From: Anastrepha obliqua
Taxonomy: Eukaryota; Arthropoda; Insecta; Diptera; Tephritidae
Direction of reading: 5' to 3'
DNA length: 64,000 bases
Assembly (NCBI RefSeq): GCF_027943255.1
Contig: NC_072894.1
Location: 128,207,601-128,271,600 of the forward strand
Shown here: one piece after another, positions 46,703-56,995 of the stretch
Layout: each line of letters begins with the position of its first letter
How positions within the stretch are numbered: position 1 is the stretch's first letter
Position numbers and translations under genes: made by a program
The notes under the pieces: generated by a model
The model's input: only the letters and a program-made list of their open reading frames with translations
Told to the model about the DNA's origin: nothing
Database searches by the model: none

Positions 46703-47042
46703 ACGCTCCAGTTCTCGATTGAGAACTTCGGATTTTGTTTTCGTTTCGTGATAAACAATTTCCGTCTTTGACTCGTTGTTCGTGGAATTTTCGTCTGAAA
46801 CAACAATCACATTGTCCTCATCGATCTGAATTCCCATGTCTTCAAATACGCTCATATCGTTGGAGTTATCTGAATTTTGTGTATTCATGTGTTCATCCTC
46901 TTCGGTAAATAAATCCACAACTTTATTTAAATCTGCCATTCCGAAAATGTAATGTTATTTTTTTCAATTTTTATCAATCCGGGAACAATGTATTCTATTG
47001 TAATCTTATCGATGTGAATACCCAAAGAAAACTGTCAACACA

Positions 47043-47303
47043 CAAGGCCTATAGATTTACCAGGTCTGCTTGAAACTGCAAAAAAAAAAAAAACAAATTT
47101 TTTCTGCCACATCACAAGGGGAAAGGTATAAAGTGGTGTGCTCTGGTGTGCGGTATTCGTAAACAAACCGTTTGAACATTTCCTTTGTTCTTACAAAATG
47201 TATATCTCGTTTGACGTAAACCCAAAAACAACTTCTGTCAAATTCTCTGAGAGCCGAATAACGGTTTCATGTCTGGCAAACCTTGGTAAATCTATTATCC
47301 TTG
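47043..47303. mobile_element. MITE, related to those at 16976 and 18091
   Basis: Ends CAAGGCCTATAGATTTACCA (left) and TGGTAAATCTATTATCCTTG (right) are inverted copies. The right end matches the ends of the two MITEs at 17 and 18 kb. The interior is short and non-coding. Confidence 0.65.
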
Positions 47304-47507
47304 GTCAACACATTTGTTGCTCTCACAAATGAACTGCACACAAAACACAAATCAGTAGTTCGGCGTTCGTGTAAGTGTACTGAAGCAATTCTCTTCATAA
47401 AGAGCGTACAAACCTCTGTGTTTATGTTTACTCTCCGTCGAAAAAAATTTGCAACTTAGCAACACGACACAAATCGTTTCACAATAACGAAAAAATTCGT
47501 ATATTTA

Positions 47508-47756
47508 TTCAAAAAAAGTTGTACACATAAAATGAATGTTAATTCGAAACTTAATTTAAGAATCGAGCAAGTTCCGCGGCAATTTTCACTAAAAACACAA
47601 TTTGTGCAATATTTTGATTTTTTCTTTTTTTTATATGAAGAAAATATTTGAAAAAAAATTTTTTTTTGCTAAAAACCTTCCCCTAGTAGATCTCTATAAT
47701 ATGAAAAAAGAACGAATAAAATTGGCCTCGTATCGAACATCATTTCATTTTTATAT
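47508..47756 (+). repeat. dispersed repeat R, copy 1
   Basis: A block of about 250 bp (CAAAAAAAGTTGTACACATA ... TTGGCCTCGTATCG ... ATCATTTCATTTTTATATA) recurs at 55563-55800 and partly at 56336-56475. This copy lacks about 23 bp (GCCCAAAAAAATGCGTACAAA region) present in the others. The ATATA..AGAT-type end seen at 56475 suggests it is a Helentron-related 3' region. Confidence 0.7.
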
Positions 47757-48480
47757 ATTACTAGCAAACCCGGACCCCTTCGCTGGGCACACTAAAATAG
47801 AATAGATATGGTTTAGAACGGAAAATGTATGATTTTCATATTATTTATTTCTTTATTCTTTATATTCAAGCGCTTTGGCATATACAATATTTTTTGTTTT
47901 TCTATTTGTTTTTGAGTAAATATAAAATATAAATTGAAAATCAGGAAAAAAGAAGATTGTTTTTAAATTTCAAATCAACGCATATGAATAAACAATCGTC
48001 TTTTTTCCTGATCATCCATGAATTTTTCGTTTCAATTTATATGTTTTATTAAGCATTGGAGCTTTTTTAACCATTATCCATTTACATTTTTCAAAAAAAA
48101 AAACAAAAAAAATTGTTTTTTCCACGAACACATAATTTCGTTCGGATTTCACATTAAATTCTCAAATTTCGTAAGAAATTATTCACTGTTCCAAAATCCA
48201 CTCCAAAAAAATTCACAAACAATTTTTACATGTTGCACTTACGTTTTTTCCTTATGGCATCCAAATCAGAAAGAAATATTGACACATTGTAACTCACCCT
48301 GTCAATTTGACAGTTCAGTTCCGCCCCAAGCGTCAAAAAAGTAAACGACATTATGGCTGGTTCAAAAGAACGCTGTACCCGTGCCAGTGCTCCGAATTAC
48401 AACCAAACTTTACGAAACCCATTTTCAATACTTACTTAACAATGTGTGTAAGTTTGGTTTAATTCGGTTTAAAGACACGG

Positions 48481-48890
48481 CGGGTCCACGTTTTGGCATA
48501 TATTTCGAGACCCTAGTCATCAATAGGTATAAAAATTACCCCGTATTAAAGCACTTATCAACAGCTTTCATTTGATACCCATATTGTACATACACAACCA
48601 AAGGTTACCCGGGTACACGTTTTGACCTATATCTCGAGACCCCAGTCACGGAGCGGCATGAAAAATACTCTGTACTAAAGCATTCACCAACAGCTTCAAT
48701 TTGATATCCATATTGTACAAACACATTCTAGGGTCCACGGTGTGGTCTCTATCTCGAGACCCTAGTCACGGAGCGGCATGAAAAATACTCTGGACTAAAG
48801 CATTCACCAACAGCTTTCATTTGATACTCATATTGTACATACACATCCGAAGGTTACCCGGGTCCACGTTTTGACCTATATCTCGAGCCC
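48481..48890 (+). repeat. three and a third tandem units of about 122 bp
   Basis: Each unit reads GGGT..CACGTTTTGNC.TATATCTCGAGACCC, then GTCACGGAGCGGCATGAAAA, then ACCAACAGCTTTCATTTGAT and ATATTGTACATACACA. Units begin near 48481, 48605 and 48729, with a partial one at about 48854. Units 2 and 3 are the most alike. Confidence 0.8.
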
Positions 48891-48998
48891 TATTTCCAAA
48901 ATAAAATATAATCCATGTTACTCGTGGATGGTGTAGCTTTCGAATGGTGAAAGAATTTTTAAAATCGGTCCAGTAGTTTTTGAGCCTATTCATTACAA

Positions 48999-49027
48999 CC
49001 AAACAAACAAACAAACAAACAAACAAA
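48999..49027 (+). repeat. (CAAA)n microsatellite at HINE 3' end
   Basis: Seven CAAA repeats immediately before the terminal TTTCCTCTTTATAATATTAG block. Confidence 0.85.
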
Positions 49028-49059
49028 GTTTTCCTCTTTATAATATTAGTATAGATATA

Positions 49060-49414
49060 TAGATTTTATGCCGTTCGCCAATTGCTCTTTTGGCAGCCTA
49101 TCATCACCTTCTGTGGCCGCGTTGCTGCCTTAGTTAAAAGATGTATTTACTTAATTAATTTGGCAAGTTTAATATGAAAAGATGGAGTAAGTGGTTGCTA
49201 ATTGTGCGATTAGTACAAAAAACAGTCACCAAAGTAGAACAGAGTTTTTGCACTTTAGAGCTACTTCGTCCGGTAGACACTAATTTGTGGAGTGATGGGC
49301 TCCATTTTCATTAAATGGAAGAGTAAATAAGCAAAATTGCCGTTGTTTTTCACCTAAAGGGCAGAACTCACTATTAGAACAACAACAACCACTTGACAGT
49401 CACAAAGTGATGGT
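49060..49414. other. gene-free spacer
   Basis: Nothing recognised. Confidence 0.3.
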
Positions 49415-49418
49415 TTAA

Positions 49419-50126
49419 GGGGGGGGATAGGGTCACAAAATCGAAATTTTTTTTCTTCACTCATCTTATAGTAAATCATTTCAAGAATGTTGTGTCAAAA
49501 TTTTAAGTGGATCGGAGTAGAACTCTCAAAGTTATAGCCTTTGTAGGCATTCTACCTCGAATGCGGATAGATAATTATAGATAATTTTTCAGAGTCATTT
49601 TTTCAAACGCGTTTTTCCCGAAACGACTTCTTAAAAGTCGGTGCCAATCACAACTCCGAAACTATTCAACCGATTCTTTTCAAATTTGGCACACGTTTTT
49701 TATTATTTTTTTTTTTATTTTTTTTTTTTTAAGGTTGTTTTTCACTTACAAATATGGCGAAATTTTTCGCCAAAAATGCTCGTTTTACGTTTTTTGCCAC
49801 CAAAACTACAAAAATGAAAAAAAAAATTTTATTCATGTGGGGGGGAGCATTACGTCATACTTTAACTGAAAAATTCGACTTTTTTGGTTTCAGATGATTC
49901 TACGACGAATGCCGATTGGCACCGCAGAGCACCTCTCGAAAAACATATCTCCAAAAAAACTCTGTCATGGGCTTATTTGCCAATATTTTATTATTAATAT
50001 TTTTTAAAAACTTATTGAAAAGATGTACAATAACATGCAACTGATTTTATTAAAGTATCTTAAGCCATATTTCTGTAAAAAATTCAAAAAAAAGTGTTTT
50101 TTTTAGCGCTAAACCCTACCACCCCC
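49419..50126. mobile_element. second TTAA-flanked MITE, 708 bp
   Basis: TTAA at 49415-49418 and 50127-50130 flanks ends GGGGGGGGATAGGGT and ACCCTACCACCCCC, which are inverted copies with one or two mismatches. It is non-coding. AAACGCGTTTTTCCCGAAAC in the interior resembles the AAACGCGTTTTGAG-type motifs of 20778-21520. Confidence 0.7.
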
Positions 50127-50159
50127 TTAATGTGGGTTGTCAAGCAGTGTAAAAATTGA

Positions 50160-50590
50160 ACCATATTTTTTGAAAATCGTCAAGAGCAAGCAATTTGAAT
50201 AAAAGAATTATCGACGCATGCTGAACGACTATTTTTTACCAATAATGAGAGAAGATGCTCTTCAGTACACACACATGGTTTTAGCACGATGGGACGACGC
50301 CGCACACGACCATGCCGAAGCATGCCATTTTGGTGACATATCCAAGTCACCCAGGTCGCCCGATCGTACATCTGTGGACTGTTTTCTGTGGGGATACCTA
50401 AAAAGTAAAGTATATGAAACAAACCTAGCGAACGTCGCAGTACTACAAGAAAATATCAGTCGCGAGGTTAACAGCATCCCGACATCACTTCTCCAGCAAG
50501 TGAATTAGAGCGAGTGTATCCGACATAACGAACAACAGTTTGAGGACATAGTTAAAAAAAATAAAATCCACATTTTTCCTCATTATAATA
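50160..50590 (+). pseudogene. Tc1/mariner transposase C-terminal fragment
   Basis: LNDYFLPIMRE is followed by a degenerate second-Asp region, then SPRSPDRTSVDCFLWGYLKS, VYETNLANVAVLQENI and a stop replacing a codon in the LQQVN.SECIRHN segment. It is DD41D-like by resemblance. There are no terminal repeats. Confidence 0.65.
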
Positions 50591-50914
50591 GTTATTGAAA
50601 TAAACTTTTATTATTATTAACATTTTATTTAATTTATCTTTTAATTCCTAAGTCTGCCACTGAACGCGCTGTAAAAGCAGTTATAAGAGAATACCAAGTA
50701 GGAGAATAATTACGATGATACATTTTAAACATAAGACTGCTGCCAATTCATTTCTTCGTCTATTGGAGCGCGGCATTCTATACCTTGCATCCTTTTTACA
50801 ATTCGACAATGCCATTGTCTCACATTTGCCACATTGTCGGAAACTGTCGGTCCAACTATGTATCATAGGTATATTGCGTGCTAAGTTGTTGCCGTATGTA
50901 CTTATACATATATA

Positions 50915-51841
<927 letters not shown>

Positions 51842-51849
51842 TATGCACA

Positions 51850-52375
51850 TGTTAGTTGGAAGTAAAAATAATCTACAGAATTAATTTACCTTCTTTTCAA
51901 TTCACAATCATTTCTTCCTATTTTTTATTTTTTAATTTTGATTTTTTTTTTTATGTAAATTGAAAAACCGAACTTTAGAAGAATTCATGCATTGCTGTTT
52001 GCAAATGTATACGAATTTAATAGTCTAAAGGGGTCTTATCAAAAGTGACGCCTGGATACCAGTAGTAAATAATTCCTGGATGGTACCTTTTTACACATTT
52101 CAAGTACACATCGTCCCCTTAGTATTAAAATAGCCTATAAATTGTTATTTTGAGAAAATGAATTTCAAACTTTTTGTCGAAAGTAGCTCTCACTTAAATC
52201 TCGTTATGTCTGTAAATATTTATTATTTTTTGACTGACGTTTTGGCCCACTTTGTGGAACCAGAATTTGACAAAATTTTGACCACATATAAAATCGACGA
52301 TGGAGAATCCAAAAATTCAATAAAAAAATAATAGCCTATGAGCGACATTTCATAATCGTCCAATAATGAGTCGAC
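51850..52375. other. gene-free sequence
   Basis: AT-rich; it may include the left part of the deleted element whose coding remnant lies at 52380-52600. Confidence 0.3.
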
Positions 52376-52379
52376 AATT

Positions 52380-52600
52380 CAAAGGTTGGTGAAAATTTTA
52401 AAGAGTGTGTTGAGGGTAGAAAGAGGACAGGCAGACCAAAAACTAGGCGTTTTGTTGAGAATATTGCTGCTGTGGTGCAAAGTGTTGCTGAACAACCTTC
52501 AACATTGATATCTCGACTCTCTCAACAATTTGGCATTCATGAATCGACTGTTTGGCGCATTTTACCTGTAGACGTGCTAAGGGTGGACATGTAAATGATA
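52380..52600 (+). pseudogene. Tc1/mariner N-terminus fused to its extreme C-terminus
   Basis: One frame reads FKECVEGRKRTGRPKTRRF, ENIAAVVQSVAEQPSTLISR and QFGIHESTVWRIL, the transposase DNA-binding region. Within a few codons the terminal GGHVNDIIF motif of the same family appears in another frame. The entire catalytic domain has been deleted. Confidence 0.6.
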
Positions 52601-52970
52601 TAATTTTTCAAATATAATTGTTAAAGCCGTATTTTACATAAAAATAGTGAATGAATCTAAAATTGTACATGTTTTATTTCAAAACGATATCTTTTAAAAT
52701 AACCTTCATACTTTGGCTTAGATGTGTAGGCCGAAATTTTTTTTACAATTATTCATTTCGCTTTCAAATCAATCCGTATCTAAAACTCTTCACGCTCATA
52801 TATTTTTCTTAGCGCCTTTTTTCTATTGAGAGCTGGCACTTCTATGATTCTTCTTAGTTTTTTTCAACACGAACAATAAATGGGATCCATTTTCCTACCT
52901 TCTTTTGTCATGCCATTTTCTAATGTAGTACAAACATCTGGTATGAACAAAAAATAATATATTTTTATAT
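52600..52970. other. gene-free sequence
   Basis: Nothing recognised. Confidence 0.3.
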
Positions 52971-52972
52971 TG

Positions 52973-53812
52973 TACTAGCGTACCCTCGCCCGCTTCGCTA
53001 GACGATAAATTCAATGATTTGCTGAAAGAGAATAAAATTAATACGAAACAAAGCAAATTCTTTGATACAATTTCATTCGAACTTTATTGTAACACTATTT
53101 GGTAGACAACGTTTTTGGTTTTTTCATCTTCCGCGTAAATGAATAATGACGATGGTTTGCCAACTCGTGAGCAAGCTACATATATACAATTGTCCATGAG
53201 AAAAAATTGGGTATTCTAAATTAATACCGCACATTTGTAGAGACTGTCCTTGCGCCTTATTATTTGTCATAGCGGAGGCAAGGCGAATAGGGAACTGCAA
53301 ACGTTTGAAATCGAATGGTAAATCCGTCGGAATCAGTGGAATTCTGGGAATCAAAAGGTCGTCTCCTTTGTACTTCCCTTTCAAAATTGTTGCTTCGATA
53401 ATGTTACCCATTAGCTTCTTCACAGCGAGTCTGGTACCGTTGCAAAGTTATGGCACATTAATGTTGCGCAGCATAATAATCGGTGCTTTAATTTTTAATC
53501 GTAAATTATGAGGTGGTAGGCCTGGCAAATCGAGTGAGTTTAAGAATTCATTTGGATAATTTACGACATCATCTTGATCAGTAATAGTGTCCATTGACTT
53601 ACTTATATGCAACTATGTCACCAGGTATTTTATCCAAAATAGCTGCATTTATATCATTGACGTCCTTATTTTTCCCAGCTAAAATTGCTCTTTCGCTGAG
53701 TCAATCATGGTTTTTGTAATGTTGAACTATGTTTGGAAATACACTCTGTATCAATGCCTCTTTAGACTGTGCAAAAGTGCAGAAATTGTTAGGCAATGTT
53801 ATCATTCCTGTT
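52973..53812 (-). mobile_element. Helentron remnant, copy 2
   Basis: About 840 bp align almost base for base with 42856-43513 plus 44827-45000. They include the ACTAGCGTACCC terminus and the helicase C-terminal frame at 53124-53423 (MGNIIEATILKGKYKGDDLL, FAMTxxKAQGQSLQ). The rosa insertion is absent. Similarity ends abruptly at 53812. Confidence 0.85.
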
Positions 53813-53865
53813 GTTTTTGAAAAAAGGTTTATTTTTTTTGGTTAAAAAGTGTTTTTTGAAGTTTT

Positions 53866-54410
53866 GAAAAACACTTCGCTCTAACAAATTTCTTCTCAGT
53901 TAATTGCTGAAAATTAAATATTTTGAAAAAACTATTTTTTTTAATTTAACGTTTTTGAGAAAATTTTGTTCTTGAAAAAATTTCATACTTTTATAAAAGT
54001 TTAAATTGATTTGTTAAAAAAGATTTTTTTCCGCTTTGAAAAACACCCCCTCGAAAAAATGTATTCTCTATTAATAGTGGAATATGAAATGCTTTGAAAA
54101 CACCATTTTTTTTTTAAATTTTGTTTGGTTTTCAGAAAATTTTGTTTTGAAAAAATTTCATACCCTTGAAAAAGTTTTATTTTATTTTATTTGTTTAAAA
54201 TTTTTGAAATTTTTTTTTTGTAATTTTAGAAAAACACCTCTTCGAAGAAATTTCTTTTATCTTTTTGAGGAAAATTTGGTTTTGAAAAAATTTCATGCTT
54301 TCGAAATTTTTTTATTTTACTTTATTTCTTCAAAATTTTTGAAAACAATTTTTTTTATAATTTTCGAAAAACACCCCTTTGAGAAAATGTTTTCTATGTG
54401 TCATAGTGGT
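53866..54410. repeat. degenerate AT-rich tandem repeat
   Basis: GAAAAACACC(C/T)C(T)TCG-like starts occur at 53866, 54038, 54229 and 54366. Each is followed by T-rich spacers and TTGAAAAAATTTCAT blocks, spaced 137-191 bp apart. A 173-codon frame through it (54084-54605) is Phe/Lys low-complexity and not credible as a gene. Confidence 0.5.
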
Positions 54411-54642
54411 ATTCCATTAACTTTTAGGATTATAGTCAAATACTTACAAATATCTACGCTTTCACAAATAGCAACAATAAACAAATTTCCTCAAAACCAA
54501 AAAATTTACTTTTTTTCTAAAAAAATTCTAAACAAACAACATAATAAATTTAGAATTTTGTGTTCACGAAAAAACAGTATTGTTTTTATTGTATGTATTA
54601 ACTGAAAACCAAAATGTTGCAAAAAATCAAAACAAAACTAAA

Positions 54643-55125
54643 TTATTTTTTTGTGTTCATTTGGTCCATATGTTCCATACAAAGTTGATATGGTAAATAA
54701 TATGCAGGGTCTGGTACACGCAAATTTCCATTGACCATTATAGTGACAAAATTATCGATCACCAATTCCAACAGGATTTCAAAATCAGAGTTGGAATGAG
54801 TTGTTGTGTGGTGTACTTCTGAAAAAATGAGAAATAAACAAAATAAATCTAAAAATTCGAGTTCTAACTTTATCTTGTGTATGTTCTTATTACCTTTGAA
54901 TTTTTCCAATGAAGCACCATTCATTTTAAATTTTCCAAGAATTTTTTTTATCATTTCGCGTTTCTTTCCTTTTTCATTCGTTTCCAACATTTGTTCATAG
55001 CCGAAAACATCGTTTGCAAACGCATTCATTTCCATATAGAATTGTTCAAAGAAAGCATTGCTCAATTGAATTGAAACATTATTTTCATAAATACTTAGGA
55101 CCTTAACTAATGCACCTTGGTACAT
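54643..55125 (-). CDS. unknown small protein with an in-frame 75-nt intron
   Basis: I do not recognise this protein. The open frame is 160 codons, but a perfect short intron can be removed: donor AAAG|GTAATAAG (54894/54893) and acceptor TTTTTTCAG|AAG (54819/54818). It is 75 nt, so the frame stays open with or without splicing. Splicing gives K-F-K-E-V-H-H across the junction and about 135 aa. The retained-intron residues are Leu/Ile/Phe-rich, like translated intron. The spliced product is acidic-to-neutral, with a helical Lys-rich middle (KGKKREMIKKILGKFK) and a C-terminal DPAYYLPYQLCMEHM stretch. The first Met lies inside a LINE tail on the other strand, so the true start may be Met31 (55035) or a lost upstream exon. 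It may belong to a transposon or to a host gene. Confidence 0.4.
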   Translation of the reverse strand: MYQGALVKVLSIYENNVSIQLSNAFFEQFYMEMNAFANDVFGYEQMLETNEKGKKREMIKKILGKFKMNGASLEKFKGNKNIHKIKLELEFLDLFCLFLIFSEVHHTTTHSNSDFEILLELVIDNFVTIMVNGNLRVPDPAYYLPYQLCMEHMDQMNTKK

Positions 55126-55317
55126 ACCTAACGCAGATATTCATCGCGACCTTGACATCGATACTATTGATGAAACAATACAAAGCGCTAGCAGAAGACA
55201 CATAAATAGACTATTAACGCATACAAATCCTATGATGAGAAGACTACCAAATAAAGAAAAATCTACCCAAAGTCGGCTTAACCGTCAAACACCAACAGAT
55301 CTTGCAAAATCCTTGTA
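55100..55317 (+). pseudogene. Jockey-like LINE ORF2 extreme C-terminus
   Basis: The frame reads APWYIPNADIHRDLDIDTID, then RRHINRLLTHTNPMMRRLPN, RLNRQTPTDLAKSL and stop at 55315-55317. The WY.xNxxIHRDL motif is diagnostic of the Jockey/RTE-like tail. Nothing upstream in this frame is readable. Confidence 0.65.
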
Positions 55318-55562
55318 ATCAATTGTCAACTAATCGTATATGTCATTGTTTGTTAACCACTTGTTTTTAAATAATATGTATATATTTCATCTAAATCAGC
55401 TTGGGGGCATTGGCCCTTCAATATCACTTTCATTCCATCTTTTTGTAAATCAAATTACTTATTGTCTAACGACAGGTGTAATATTTTATGGAAGAAATAA
55501 AAAGAAAAAAAAAATTCATTCGAATCATTTGAAATTTCTGTATAGAATAACGAAAAATTCAA

Positions 55563-55800
55563 AAAAAGTTGTACACATAAAATGAATGTCGATTCGAAAC
55601 TTACTTTAATCTAAGAATCGAGCAAGTTTTGTTTTGTACAATATTTTGATTTTTTCTATATTATTTTTTATATGAAGAAAATATTTAAAAGAAATTTTTT
55701 TTTGCTAAAAACCTTCCCCTAGTGGATCCCTATAATATGAAAAAAGAACGAATAAAATTGGCCTCGTATCGGCCCAAAAAAATGCGTACAAACGAACATG
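55563..55800 (+). repeat. dispersed repeat R, copy 2 (left flank of mariner relic)
   Basis: It matches 47508-47756. Its last 117 bp (55684-55800) are repeated directly at 56336-56452 on the other side of the mariner relic. Confidence 0.75.
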
Positions 55801-56335
55801 GATAAGTTCGTGCGGTTTTACAACAGATGGCGTAACTTGATTATTATTCCATCGATCCACATTTCCAAACATTCATTGGAGAGCTACTGTCGTAAGGCAC
55901 AAACGTCAGTATAAGTTTTTTATTTGAAGCGTAAACAACAATATTTTTACCACACTTGAAAATGTCGAATTTCGTGCCAAATAATGTGTTTTTGCGGGGA
56001 ATTCTTTAATATGAAGAAAAAAGCAGCCGAAAGTCATCGTATCTTGGTGGAAGTTTATGGTGAGCATGCTCTAGCTGAGCGAACGTGCCAGAAGTGGTTT
56101 GCACGCTTTAAAAGTGGTGATTTTGGCTTGGAAGACGAAGAACGCGGGGGGCGCCACCAAAGTTCATGGATACCGAATTGGAGGAATTGCTCGATCAAGA
56201 TCCGGCTCAAACGCAAGAAGAGGTTGCAAAAACTTTGGGAGTTGATCAATCAACCATTTCCAAACGTTTAAAAGCCATGGGAATGATCCGAAATTCAAAT
56301 TTCGAAAAAAAACCGCACGAACTTATTCATAGACC
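55801..56335 (+). mobile_element. mauritiana-type mariner internal deletion relic
   Basis: Inverted ends are ATAAGTTCGTGCGGTTTT at 55803 and AAAACCGCACGAACTTAT at about 56310-56327. The right end continues TCATAGACCTA, whereas the left end breaks off at repeat R. About 535 bp remain of an expected 1.3 kb. Confidence 0.75.
55962..56330 (+). pseudogene. mariner transposase N-terminal third
   Basis: MSNFVPNN at 55962 is followed by KKKAAESHRILVEVYGEHAL, CQKWFARFKSGDFGLEDEER, then, in a shifted frame, DTELEELLDQDPAQTQEEVA and LGVDQSTISKRLKAMGMI. These are the two helix-turn-helix units of mauritiana-type mariners. The catalytic domain is deleted and the frame runs straight into the 3' terminal repeat. 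Confidence 0.8.
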
Positions 56336-56475
56336 TATTAAAAGAAATTTTTTTTTGCTAAAAACCTTCCCCTAGTGGATCCCTATAATATGAAAAAAGA
56401 ACGAATAAAATTGGCCTCGTATCGGCCCAAAAAAATGCGTACAAACGAACATCATTTCATTTTTATATACATATA
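56336..56475 (+). repeat. dispersed repeat R, copy 3 (right flank)
   Basis: A 117-bp direct copy of 55684-55800, nearly identical, continues into ATCATTTCATTTTTATATAC as in copy 1 and ends ATATATAGATTTT. Confidence 0.75.
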
Positions 56476-56990
56476 TAGATTTTATTCTTAATTTTGCAGA
56501 AAATGCAGCAAAAAAAATACAAATTTAATCTCTTCAATTTTAAATCACGACAATGGAATTAATTAAATTAATTTATATTATGTTTTTAAGCAGAGAATCG
56601 CTGAAAATAAGAAAGGATTAATTAAATAGTTTAGAACCCATGGATTTGAAAAAAAGTATGTGCATATATATGTATGTATGTATTTAGCCACTTTTACCAG
56701 TTTTATTTCTTTTTTCTTACACTTTATATTTTAAATTATTTTATTTATTGAATCATGTACTTGTATACTGTAGAGCCATAACTGCAATCTGTGGAAATTG
56801 CAGCCTTCCCTGCTGCTAAGATCGCACTGCAAGAGGAGAAATGCCGTCAACTACATGCCACCATTTTTTTGAAAGCACTTACATACATATGTACATATGT
56901 GCACGCAAGGAAAAACATGTATCTCATACGAAGGTAACACCTTAAATTACACACATAAATATGTATCATAGTACGGGAAGCTTCTCTGAT
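56476..56990. other. gene-free sequence
   Basis: Nothing recognised. It presumably includes the 3' UTR of the minus-strand gene at 56996-57259. Confidence 0.35.
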
Positions 56991-56995
56991 GCTTT

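Larger units (their letters stand above)
42856..46939 (-). mobile_element. Helentron (Helitron-type) remnant, interrupted twice
   Basis: The terminus is ACTAGCGTACCCTCGCCCGC at 42858, with a CTAGCG/CGCTAG stem. It leads into the C-terminus of a Pif1-type helicase coded on the minus strand. The body is split by a rosa mariner (43514-44826) and an R1-clade LINE (45684-46702). A second, shorter copy at 52973-53812 lacks the rosa insertion. Confidence 0.82.
42960..46939 (-). pseudogene. Helentron Pif1-like helicase, in three segments
   Basis: Segment 1 (46939-46703) has an acidic leader from an ATG at 46939 ending EVLNRELER. It rejoins segment 2 at 45683 across the LINE as EYHYDCNQLNTF. Segment 2 (45683-44829) holds Walker A APGGTGKT, SSGIAATLLEGGRTAHS, Walker B IVWDECTMAHK and LLAGDFRQT. 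A frameshift lies near 45115, then LVTNVRVQLQNDPSA and a TGA in place of Trp. Segment 3 (43513-42960) has LCNGTRLAVKKL, KGEDVLIPRIPLIP, FPIRLAFAMTIYKAQGQSL and a damaged FSHGQL..ACSRVGKPS. Usual Helitron helicases end this way. The Rep domain is not visible. Confidence 0.82.
47757..49056 (+). mobile_element. Helentron-associated non-autonomous element (HINE)
   Basis: It begins ACTAGCAAACCCGGACCCCT, a diverged version of the Helentron terminus at 42858. It ends with a conserved GGTGTAGCTTTCGAATGGTG .. TCGGTCCAGTAGTTTTTGAG block, a (CAAA)n run and TCTTTATAATATTAGTATAG. Tandem 122-bp units occupy 48481-48890. It has no coding capacity. Confidence 0.75.

Noticed and set aside
48998..49030. CRISPR-like short repeats
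   Set aside because: The (CAAA)n run is a simple microsatellite at a Helentron-type 3' end in a eukaryotic genome.
54084..54605. 173-codon plus-strand frame
   Set aside because: Phe/Lys/Leu low-complexity translation of an AT-rich degenerate tandem repeat.
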